Positions 16,034 through 23,157 of a stretch of 64,000 nt of DNA are shown piece by piece (position 1 is the stretch's first letter; every line of letters begins with the position of its first letter). The translations under genes and the position numbers were made by a program. This DNA comes from an uncultured Lachnospiraceae bacterium (GTDB taxonomy: Bacteria; Bacillota; Clostridia; Lachnospirales; Lachnospiraceae): contig CAJTOO010000005.1 in NCBI GenBank assembly GCA_910577735.1, positions 1-64,000 on the forward strand. Reading direction: 5' to 3'. The notes beneath the pieces are model-generated. The model was not told the DNA's origin. It made no database searches and was given only the letters and a program-made list of their open reading frames with translations.

Positions 16034-16058
16034 ACCGCAGGAAGCGCCTTCCTGCGGT
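16034..16058 (-). promoter_or_regulatory. intercistronic stem-loop after the binding-protein gene
   Basis: A perfect 11-bp GC-rich stem (CCGCAGGAAG core) with a three-base loop lies between the binding-protein and permease genes. In the direction of transcription no T-run follows, so it is more likely an mRNA-stabilising or partial-termination structure. Such structures raise the amount of binding protein relative to permeases in many sugar operons. Confidence 0.6.
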
Positions 16059-16086
16059 TATCATTTTTCAACTCATCTGTATATCC

Positions 16087-17466
16087 TTACTGCTGCAGCG
16101 GAAGGATCTGCTCCTGTGCCTCACTGCATATTACGTCGATGGGATCTTCCGTCATCGTTGTTCTGGCAAGTACATTCTGATTGATGATCTCCCAGATAGC
16201 GGAATCGTTTTTCGGGAAGGAAGCCAGTCCGGAATAGGTTCCGTCTTTGATCACCTGCATCTCCATCATCAGCACCTTATCATTTTCATAATAAGAAGGA
16301 TCCTCAATAATTTCCTTGATTGCCGGGCAGTAAGAACCTTCCAGCCATACTTTTTCATTTTCAAGGCTCAATGTTTCTTTAATGACATTGAAAGAAGCTT
16401 CCTTGTTGGCCGCATCCTTAGGCACGGCCAGATACACACTTCCCACCGTACAGTTTCCGTCAATGCCCGCATCGTTCATGGGAATCGGCGCTACACCCCA
16501 ATCCATTCCCGCATTTTCGGCGTCAGAACCTTCAAACGATCCCTGTACCACGAAAGCAAGTTTACCTTCATGAAAAGCATCCCACATCGGGAATTCATCA
16601 GAACCATTTCCGAGACCTGCCGGGAAATTATAGTTCATTTCTCTGATAAAGCTCAAAACTTCCTGCAGCTTTGCATCATCCAGATTAATTTTGCCATCTA
16701 CGGCAAAATCCGTGCCATTTGCCCTAAAGAACGGCGTCGCACGAAGTGCACCGCCCGCATTCGGGAATGTAGGAATACCGCCTCCCCAGAATTCGCCTTG
16801 TCCCTGTGCCGTAATGTCATCTGACATCGCCTTCCATTCCGCCCAGGTTTCCGGTATATCATCTTCCGTATATCCACACTGTTGCAGGAGCGCTTTATTG
16901 TAGAAGATCATAAAGATGGAACTTTTGTATGCTACTGCCACTGCCTTTCCATCATTGTCATAAACCAGGAACGAAGGATTGACCAAATCCACAATCTCCT
17001 GTGGCAGTGGCTCTAACAGTCCTTCTGCCGCATAGCTGGGAATAAAGGTTTCGCCAGCTACAATGTCTGGTGCACTGCCGGCAGCAAACAATGCCCTTTG
17101 TTTCTGATCCAATGTCTCACCCCAGCCCCAGTCTACGTATTCCATCTCATAATCCGGAAGGTTTTTGGCAAGATTTTCGGTCACTGTCATATAGTACCTG
17201 TCCTCGTAAGTAGGTCCTCCTTCCTTGGCATTTGCAGTATTGATCTGATCCTGATTGTATCCTACTTTCGGAACAGTCAGATGAATTTTTTCTGCATCCT
17301 GCGCTTCGTTCTCTGGTTTGGCCGCATCGACAGCTTCGGTTGTGTCAGCCGTTTGAGCATTCTGCTTCGTTGTATCCTGCGCACTTTCTTGGGAACCTCC
17401 GCATCCTGTCAGGGATGTCATGGCAAATGTCGCCGCCATACAGGCAGCCAGTAATTTTCTTTTCAT
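16087..17466 (-). CDS. extracellular sugar-binding lipoprotein
   Basis: A 459-residue solute-binding protein (SBP family 1) that delivers an oligosaccharide to the two permeases. A signal peptide (MKRKLLAACMAATFAMTS) ends in the lipobox LTGC, so Cys21 should carry the lipid anchor. An acidic, Gln/Thr-rich linker (about 25-65) precedes the binding domain. Many Trp residues (for example YVDWGWGE) suit sugar stacking. It is the first gene of the operon, with AAGGAGG before the ATG, and is driven by a strong promoter with an operator just downstream of the -10 box. Confidence 0.93.
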   Translation of the reverse strand: MKRKLLAACMAATFAMTSLTGCGGSQESAQDTTKQNAQTADTTEAVDAAKPENEAQDAEKIHLTVPKVGYNQDQINTANAKEGGPTYEDRYYMTVTENLAKNLPDYEMEYVDWGWGETLDQKQRALFAAGSAPDIVAGETFIPSYAAEGLLEPLPQEIVDLVNPSFLVYDNDGKAVAVAYKSSIFMIFYNKALLQQCGYTEDDIPETWAEWKAMSDDITAQGQGEFWGGGIPTFPNAGGALRATPFFRANGTDFAVDGKINLDDAKLQEVLSFIREMNYNFPAGLGNGSDEFPMWDAFHEGKLAFVVQGSFEGSDAENAGMDWGVAPIPMNDAGIDGNCTVGSVYLAVPKDAANKEASFNVIKETLSLENEKVWLEGSYCPAIKEIIEDPSYYENDKVLMMEMQVIKDGTYSGLASFPKNDSAIWEIINQNVLARTTMTEDPIDVICSEAQEQILPLQQ

Positions 17467-17509
17467 AACGCATTTCCTCCTTGATCATTTGTCAGTTTTG
17501 TATTGTTTG

Positions 17510-17526
17510 ATATTGTATTGCTTGCA
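17510..17526. promoter_or_regulatory. operator candidate of the glycan operon (copy 1)
   Basis: The 17-mer ATATTGTATTGCTTGCA lies just downstream of the -10 box of the binding-protein promoter. The same 17 bases recur at 18871-18887 before the GH28-like gene. A partial extra copy TTGTATTG lies at about 17499-17506. The position predicts repression by blocking transcription start. The likely binder is the GntR/LacI-type regulator encoded between the two sites. Confidence 0.6.
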
Positions 17527-17532
17527 ATTCAA

Positions 17533-17561
17533 ATATTACATTTATTTCACAAATCTGTCAA
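17533..17561 (-). promoter_or_regulatory. SigA-type promoter of the glycan transport operon
   Basis: On the minus strand TTGACA (17561-17556), a 17-base spacer and TAATAT (17538-17533) precede the binding-protein gene. This is a near-consensus vegetative promoter. Confidence 0.7.
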
Positions 17562-17678
17562 TTTCTTTTCTATAACAAGCATCATTTTGTATATTTTGTA
17601 TGTTTTTCATTTCCTAAAATCACTACTTTTTCATATTTTACGCTTATTTTGATATATTTGTTATATCATATATTTCAT

Positions 17679-17707
17679 TTGACTTATTCTGCATGCTGTA
17701 CTATAAT
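17679..17707 (+). promoter_or_regulatory. SigA-type promoter of the GntR/LacI regulator gene
   Basis: TTGACT (17679-17684), a 17-base spacer and TATAAT (17702-17707) lie 31 bases before the regulator ATG. It fires divergently from the transport operon promoter. Confidence 0.7.
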
Positions 17708-17738
17708 TTAGAAAAATGTTGTATGAGGGAGAATAGCT

Positions 17739-18863
17739 ATGGATACGGAACCATCTTTACCATTATATAGAAACATTAAGAATTATCTTTTAGAGCAGAT
17801 TCAGGACAAACTTTCCATTGGTGACAGGCTGCCTACGGAAGCCGAAATCATGAAGCAGTTTCAGGTCAGCCGCATCACCGTTACGAAAGCATTAAAAGAA
17901 CTGAAGGAAGAAGGCTATATCATACGCTATCCCAGCAAAGGAAGCTTCGTGGCATCTAAAGACAGTTATACGAAAGAGTTCAACATTCCGGCTTCCGAAG
18001 ATGCGCTTCCAGGCACAGCCTATTCCGATATCATGTGCATGCTTCCTTATTTTTCGGACCAGTTTTCGCTGAATATTATCAATGGCATTACTTCCATTCT
18101 GCCCCCAAGGCAATATAATATTCACATGGTGCAAAGCCGCACGCACCAGAATGAAGACTATCTTCTGAAAAGATGCTTTCAATCAGACTGCAAGGGACTG
18201 ATCCTGTTTCCTGTGGATCAGATCTATTACAGCAACCAGCTTCTTCGCATGAAGCTGAACAATTATCCCATGGTGCTCATTGACAGAATCCTTCCCGGCA
18301 TCGACACAAATTATGTGGCAATTGACAATGTTTATGCGGGCAAGATAGCTTTTGAACATCTTTTTGCGTTAGGACACAGAAATCTGCTTTTTATCACCCA
18401 TACATCCAAAGATGTACAGACCGTAAAAAGCAGAATCAAAGGCCTCTGGCAGGGCAGTGAGGAATCCGGTCTTCTTCCCAGCTGTATCCACATAGAAGAA
18501 AATCTGGATATTCACAAGCCTTTGAATATTTCCGCCGATTATATCGCAAGAATCCTGGCAGACAAACACATCACGGCCATCATCTGCTGTGAATCCCAGA
18601 CCTGTCTGTATATGTATTCCCTTCTATGCGAGCTGGGTCTTAAAGTGCCAAAGGATATTTCCATGCTTTCCTTTGATAACCCCACGAACGATATTTCTGA
18701 TTTTAATTTTTTTACCCATATTAATCAGCACGAATATCTCATGGGACAATATGCAGGTAAAATTCTGTTGAAAATGCTGGAAAATGGAAAACTTGCGGAG
18801 AATGAGAAGAAAATCCTTACTCCCACGCTGGAAATCCGCCGTTCCACAACCGAACTCTCTTAA
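17739..18863 (+). CDS. GntR-type regulator with LacI-like sugar-sensing domain (AraR type)
   Basis: A 374-residue transcription factor: a winged helix of the GntR family at residues 1-70 (MKQFQVSRITVTKALKEL is the recognition region) fused to a LacI/periplasmic-binding-like effector domain from about residue 90 (GLILFPVDQI, then VAIDNVYAGKIAFEHLFALGHRN). This arrangement is known from AraR of Bacillus, a sugar-responsive repressor. GGGAG precedes the ATG. It stands between a glycan transporter operon and the GH28-like gene, both of which carry the same 17-nt motif, so it most likely controls both. The effector sugar is unknown. Confidence 0.9.
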   Translation: MDTEPSLPLYRNIKNYLLEQIQDKLSIGDRLPTEAEIMKQFQVSRITVTKALKELKEEGYIIRYPSKGSFVASKDSYTKEFNIPASEDALPGTAYSDIMCMLPYFSDQFSLNIINGITSILPPRQYNIHMVQSRTHQNEDYLLKRCFQSDCKGLILFPVDQIYYSNQLLRMKLNNYPMVLIDRILPGIDTNYVAIDNVYAGKIAFEHLFALGHRNLLFITHTSKDVQTVKSRIKGLWQGSEESGLLPSCIHIEENLDIHKPLNISADYIARILADKHITAIICCESQTCLYMYSLLCELGLKVPKDISMLSFDNPTNDISDFNFFTHINQHEYLMGQYAGKILLKMLENGKLAENEKKILTPTLEIRRSTTELS

Positions 18864-18870
18864 TCCATTT

Positions 18871-18887
18871 ATATTGTATTGCTTGCA
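18871..18887. promoter_or_regulatory. operator candidate of the glycan operon (copy 2)
   Basis: ATATTGTATTGCTTGCA, identical to the copy at 17510-17526, lies in the 54-base gap between the regulator and the GH28-like gene. It may allow separate control of the second gene or act as a roadblock within the transcript. Confidence 0.55.
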
Positions 18888-18917
18888 GAATAAAATGAGA
18901 AAGGGAAGGTTATTCAC

Positions 18918-20093
18918 ATGAATTTCCAAAAAAGTATTTGCGAATTTGGCGCACAGCCATCAGAAACTGTTTTACAGACAACTTTTATCCAGAACGCCCT
19001 GGATGCCTGCCGGGAGGCTGGCGGCGGTGAGGTAATCGTCCCTGCCGGACGATATCTGACAGGAAGCATACGGCTTTATGACAACACGACGCTCCACCTT
19101 TTGGAACATGCTGTCCTGATCGGTTCTGAAAATGCGTCCGATTACACGGATTACGGGAAAGAAACCACGCTCGGTTATCTGTATCAACAAGAATATATCG
19201 ATTTATGGCATCTTCCGCCCCATTATACCTACGCCCTTGTTTCTGCCATAGATGCCAGAAATATTTCTATCATCGGCGAAGAAGGATCCGGCTTTGACGG
19301 ACAAAACTGCAGGGACGACGCCGGTGAAGAAGGTTTTCGCGGTCCCATGGGCATCCGCTTATGCCGCTGTGAAAATATCGTCTTAAGCAACTATCATTTT
19401 CAGGATTGTGCCAACTGGGCCCACCAGATTGATTCCTGCCATAACGTAACGATCAGAAACCTGGCCATCTATGGGGGACATGACGGCATCGATATCCACC
19501 ATTGTATCAATGTGGAAGTCATTGGCTGTGATATCCAGTCAGGGGATGACTGTATCGCCGGCTACGACGCCTATAATTTCCACATGGCAGACTGCCGGCT
19601 GAATACCGCCTGCAACTCGCTCCGTATCGGATGTGTCAACATGCTGATCGAGAACTGTACCTTCTACGGCCCTGCTAAATATCCCCATCGCATTTCAGGA
19701 CGCCGCAACACTTTGTACGCCTTCGAATACTACTCTCATGGCGCAGACAGGGTAAGAGACAACAGCCGCAGCTGGATCATCAAAAACTGCAGTTTCCACC
19801 ATATCGACGCTCTGATTCATTATGAATTCGGAGACAAGATTCATTTACAGGAAACCACGCCGCTTGAAGATATTTCTTTTTACAATGTAACAATAGACAA
19901 TCTTCACAAAGCATCTGTTTTCAAAGGCACAGAGGGCACACGGGCCACCATGAAATTCGTAGATTCCAACATCACCTATGCACCGGATGAAGAAGAACCT
20001 GCCTGCATCCTGACCAATGCTCATGCTGAGGTTCTCCTTGAAAACACTGCCGTCAACAGCGCATCTGTTCCTTTTATCAAGGCAGAAGGATAA
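18918..20093 (+). CDS. GH28-like parallel beta-helix protein
   Basis: A 391-residue protein resembling polygalacturonase-family (GH28) enzymes. It begins with the family's N-terminal pattern (TTFIQNALDACREAGGGEVIVPAGRYLTGSI) and has the acidic motifs GHDGIDIHH and SGDDCIAG. However, the GHG motif expected next is replaced by NSLRIGC, and no RxK motif follows, so the chemistry may differ from normal pectin hydrolysis or the protein may be a divergent glycosidase. No signal peptide is present, so it acts inside the cell, probably on sugars brought in by the neighbouring transporter. GGGAAGG precedes the ATG. It follows the regulator by 54 bases, likely in one transcript. Confidence 0.8.
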   Translation: MNFQKSICEFGAQPSETVLQTTFIQNALDACREAGGGEVIVPAGRYLTGSIRLYDNTTLHLLEHAVLIGSENASDYTDYGKETTLGYLYQQEYIDLWHLPPHYTYALVSAIDARNISIIGEEGSGFDGQNCRDDAGEEGFRGPMGIRLCRCENIVLSNYHFQDCANWAHQIDSCHNVTIRNLAIYGGHDGIDIHHCINVEVIGCDIQSGDDCIAGYDAYNFHMADCRLNTACNSLRIGCVNMLIENCTFYGPAKYPHRISGRRNTLYAFEYYSHGADRVRDNSRSWIIKNCSFHHIDALIHYEFGDKIHLQETTPLEDISFYNVTIDNLHKASVFKGTEGTRATMKFVDSNITYAPDEEEPACILTNAHAEVLLENTAVNSASVPFIKAEG

Positions 20094-20102
20094 AAATAGC
20101 AC

Positions 20103-20148
20103 AATGGTGCTTAAAATCCGGGATACTCCCCGCATCTTAAGCACCATT
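20103..20148. terminator. bidirectional terminator
   Basis: AATGGTGCTTAA and its perfect complement (20137-20148) flank a 22-base loop that itself has a short GC stem. It lies between the ends of the convergent GH28-like and DUF2461 genes. Confidence 0.6.
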
Positions 20149-20166
20149 CTATTCCTGCGTATCTCC

Positions 20167-20850
20167 TCACCTTGTGGGCATCTGGAATCCCGCAAGCGCT
20201 TTATTCAAATAGTCGTTAAAGGGTTTCATCACCCGGAAAACCTCTGCTGCCTTTGTGAGAAAGGCTTCTGCATCACGTAATTCCTCATCCTTTATGGGAT
20301 ATTCCAGATACCAGCTCTTATATTTCAGATATTCCGCCTGGGGATGCTCTTTCTCATATCCCGCAGGAACATTCTTCAAAGCCGTTCCCTGAACCGTGAA
20401 ATATTGTTCAAATTCCGAGTCATGTATGATCTGTTCCCATTCTGCGCCGTGCTGTGCAATGTAATCCCGGACCATTGTTGTTGCATCCTTAAACATATCC
20501 GCAAACAGGCCGCCGCCTAAGAAAGACTGATTGCCGGGCTTTATCATAAGGTAATACCCCACAGGGACAGGAAGCTTTCCCATAGAGGAAATATGGGCTC
20601 GAAACGCTGGATTATAAGGGGATTTATCATGACTGAAACGGGTATCCCTCACCATTTTAAACGTAAGATCTTTCGGATTATTATGTAAGATACTGTTGTC
20701 GAACTTACCGATTTCCAGTATCAATGACTGTAATAATTTCTCAAACGCTGCACTTGCCTTTTTATTGTCATCTTTGTTGTCATGATACCATTCACGGTTA
20801 TTATTTGCGCTCAATGCCGATAAATAATCAATCATAAGCTGTGTGTTCAT
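20167..20850 (-). CDS. DUF2461 family protein
   Basis: A 227-residue soluble protein matching the DUF2461/TIGR02453 pattern: ANNNREWYHDNKDDNKKA near the start, FKMVRDTRFSHDKSPYN near residue 65 and YYLMIKPGNQSFLGGGLF near residue 100. The molecular function of this family is unknown. It follows the sigma-factor gene by 15 bases in the same direction with its own AAGGAG site, so the two are probably co-transcribed. Confidence 0.88.
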   Translation of the reverse strand: MNTQLMIDYLSALSANNNREWYHDNKDDNKKASAAFEKLLQSLILEIGKFDNSILHNNPKDLTFKMVRDTRFSHDKSPYNPAFRAHISSMGKLPVPVGYYLMIKPGNQSFLGGGLFADMFKDATTMVRDYIAQHGAEWEQIIHDSEFEQYFTVQGTALKNVPAGYEKEHPQAEYLKYKSWYLEYPIKDEELRDAEAFLTKAAEVFRVMKPFNDYLNKALAGFQMPTR

Positions 20851-20865
20851 ATTCTGTCATCTCCT

Positions 20866-21594
20866 TTAAGCATTCTGGATAATGGAAAACTGTGTGGAAT
20901 CTAAAAATTCCCGTATCAGATTTTTGGTGCGCTCCGGCGATTGGTAGGGCTTACAGAATGAAAAGTCCTGTGATAAATCATCAATATCTTCCATAGCATT
21001 CTTCACATCCATCATGGTCTGGGCGGAGATTTCCGCAGCAGTCATATAATCCAGCTGCAACGGATTGATTCTATGGCTTTGTATCGCGTAATTTACCCTG
21101 TCTTTGCATTTGCATCTGCCGCTGCCGTATTCCCCGCAGTACTGTCCCAGGAAATCCGCCATTTTCCTTCGGATTCTGGAAAGCCGCTGTCGGTACGCTT
21201 CCGGAGACATGTCCAGAATATCCTTCTCCACATTCTGAGTCAAATCCGGTACATCCTGTATTTTCCCATTTTCTATATCATTTCCATAGTACTCAAAACT
21301 CAACGGATAATGGGCAAACATATGTTTTCTGTAAGTTTTCAGGTGATTAACGGCAATGCTGAATACCCATGTTGTAAAGGCACTGTCTCCTCTGAAAGAG
21401 GAAAGATGTGTGATCATCTTCAGCAGGATATCCTGTGTGGCATCCTCCGCATCTGCAAATGTGCCGAGCATCCGCAAAGATAAGTTGAATACAATGTCCT
21501 GCACTCCTGCAATTAGTGTTTCCAGGGCTTTTTTATCCCCCGCCGTGGCTTTTTCGACCAAGGCCTGTAATTCCTCATTCGTTCTTTTGCTCAT
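20866..21594 (-). CDS. RNA polymerase sigma factor, ECF-like, apparently short in region 4
   Basis: A 242-residue sigma-70-family protein. Region 2 is intact (MLGTFADAEDATQDILLKM, FTTWVFSIAVNHLK near residues 40-87). After QNVEKDIL the sequence passes directly to DMSPEAYRQRLSRIRRKM. In relatives as I recall them about 35 residues lie between these points (the first helices of region 4, with a CLDREQR...YILGE-like core), so an in-frame deletion is suspected. The C-terminal Cys-containing extension (YCGEYGSGRCKCKD) typical of this group is kept. AGGAGG precedes the ATG. If the deletion is real, binding of the -35 element should be impaired. Confidence 0.82.
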   Translation of the reverse strand: MSKRTNEELQALVEKATAGDKKALETLIAGVQDIVFNLSLRMLGTFADAEDATQDILLKMITHLSSFRGDSAFTTWVFSIAVNHLKTYRKHMFAHYPLSFEYYGNDIENGKIQDVPDLTQNVEKDILDMSPEAYRQRLSRIRRKMADFLGQYCGEYGSGRCKCKDRVNYAIQSHRINPLQLDYMTAAEISAQTMMDVKNAMEDIDDLSQDFSFCKPYQSPERTKNLIREFLDSTQFSIIQNA

Positions 21595-21833
21595 AGATTT
21601 TACCTCCTATGTGATTAGACAACGCACCTTCGTTTATGTGACAAAAATCTTCTGCTTTCTATACTAAAAGAATAATATATACATGGCAAGAAAGATATTC
21701 TCCTAAAATCTTACACAATTGTAAGTTACCACACGCAAACTGTAAGATGAATCAATGGAAACGGAAACTCTTATTTGATATCCTTATTGCAGAAAGACAA
21801 ATACAACGTTACTTACTGAAAAGGAGATATAAA

Positions 21834-22010
21834 ATGAAAAAAGCATTCATAGCAGGCACCGCAATCATTGGCATTATTATAGTACGGATGATTCTGTCAG
21901 TCACCTTCACCGAACAGGCAGCAGAAATATTTGCCAGAACATCCATGGGCATCTTGTTCTTTTATTTCCTCTTAAGCCTGCCAAAAGGCAAAGTAAAAAC
22001 AACAAACTAA
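21834..22010 (+). CDS. small membrane protein
   Basis: A 58-residue protein with two hydrophobic stretches (FIAGTAIIGIIIVRMILS and MGILFFYFLLSL). The ATG at 21834 is chosen because AAAGGAG lies seven bases upstream; the longer in-frame ORF from 21747 has no such site. No family is recognised. It stands alone on the plus strand between the sigma factor and the HTH regulator. Confidence 0.6.
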   Translation: MKKAFIAGTAIIGIIIVRMILSVTFTEQAAEIFARTSMGILFFYFLLSLPKGKVKTTN

Positions 22011-22017
22011 CAACAAT

Positions 22018-22041
22018 GGCGCAGGGGTGATTCCCTGCGCC
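22018..22041 (-). terminator. hairpin, probably terminating the HTH regulator gene
   Basis: A perfect 9-bp stem GGCGCAGGG/CCCTGCGCC with a six-base loop. On the minus strand it is followed by a T-rich run (ATTGTTGTTAG), on the plus strand by no T-run. Confidence 0.5.
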
Positions 22042-22120
22042 GGATGCCATAGGTAAAAAGCCGCTGGCCTTATAGACTTCTCACAAACAAAGGCTCACAT
22101 AATCCACCGCCATTACCCGG

Positions 22121-22936
22121 TTACTTGCTCTGCCAATCCATACGGAGCAGTACCGCATAAGACCAATACACCCCCACACAAAAGACTGTGACAAAACCGC
22201 AAATGCCCATCAATATCATCTGGAGAATTGCATCACGCAGCATTTCTACCTCACTCATAAGATACATTGCCTCCCAGTTTACATCAAGACTGCATGCAAA
22301 CTGCATTTCACTAATCCCCACAATAAGCATACAGATCACAATCCCCGCCAACAATGCTACTTTTACTTTGGAAAATTCTTCCTGCAATTCTTTCTTCACA
22401 TCTGCCGCAAAGATAAGTTCCTTCTTTCTCAGATTCCTGTATGGATTTTGTTTTAAGATGATATAAAGGACAATGGCAAGCAACAGCAAGCCAGATACAG
22501 CATCAAGAGCAGGCCCCACTGCCAGTTCAAAGAATCCCGGTTCCGTTGAAGAATATCGGACTGCGTTACACCCTGCTAAAATTCCGCACCCCGCCCCAAG
22601 CAGTAAAAATTTTCTCTTATAATAAAGCAGAAAACCACTTGCTGTTTCCCGGTTTACATAATATCCATCCTTTTCTGTTTTGTCTCTTTCCAGGTTCCCC
22701 ATATTGTCCTCTGTTCTGTAGGATTCCAGCCCTATATCCCGTTCTTCCATTAATAAATCATCCAGGCTGACCTGAAAGAGTCTTGCCAGTAAAATAAGTT
22801 TTTCCGTTTCAGGATACCCATTGTTATTTTCCCATTTACTGACTGCCTGTCTGCTGGTGTTTAGTTTTTCTGCCAACACTTCCTGCGAAAATCCATGTTG
22901 TTTTCTAAGCTGATACAGCTTCTCTCCAAATGTCAT
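22121..22936 (-). CDS. helix-turn-helix regulator with membrane domain
   Basis: A 271-residue protein with an Xre-type helix-turn-helix at residues 1-60 (FGEKLYQLRKQHGFSQEV, TSRQAVSKWENN) and a C-terminal half with about four membrane segments (LLLLAIVLYIIL, VALLAGIVICMLIVGI, MILMGICGFVTVFCVG). Membrane-bound regulators of this kind are common in Clostridia; their signals are mostly unknown. The second of two adjacent ATGs is chosen because AAGGAG sits six bases before it. That site is duplicated in tandem (GGAGACTATA repeated). It follows the ABC exporter in the same direction but after a terminator. Confidence 0.85.
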   Translation of the reverse strand: MTFGEKLYQLRKQHGFSQEVLAEKLNTSRQAVSKWENNNGYPETEKLILLARLFQVSLDDLLMEERDIGLESYRTEDNMGNLERDKTEKDGYYVNRETASGFLLYYKRKFLLLGAGCGILAGCNAVRYSSTEPGFFELAVGPALDAVSGLLLLAIVLYIILKQNPYRNLRKKELIFAADVKKELQEEFSKVKVALLAGIVICMLIVGISEMQFACSLDVNWEAMYLMSEVEMLRDAILQMILMGICGFVTVFCVGVYWSYAVLLRMDWQSK

Positions 22937-23083
22937 CATAGTCTCCTTATAGTCTCCTTTCCCTATGTCACAGTTCAATCACCTGTTCCTGTTCATCATA
23001 GCATGCCGCCTGTAAATGTCTATCATCCTGCCCTGACAATTCAGCAACTTCATGTTGCGTTTGGCTATATACGGCATGAAAAA

Positions 23084-23113
23084 GCAGAACCCTGGATTTC
23101 TCCTGAGTTCTGC
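23084..23113 (-). terminator. terminator of the FtsX-type ABC operon
   Basis: A 7-bp stem GCAGAAC/GTTCTGC, with further pairing inside, is followed on the minus strand by TTTTTC. It lies 45 bases past the permease stop. Confidence 0.65.
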
Positions 23114-23157
23114 CTTTTCACACAAATCATTAAATTGAATAATCCCACAATCCCTGC

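Noticed and set aside
21747..21833. Longer start for the 58-residue small membrane protein
   Set aside because: The added 29 residues are basic and have no ribosome site, whereas the internal ATG at 21834 has AAAGGAG at good spacing.
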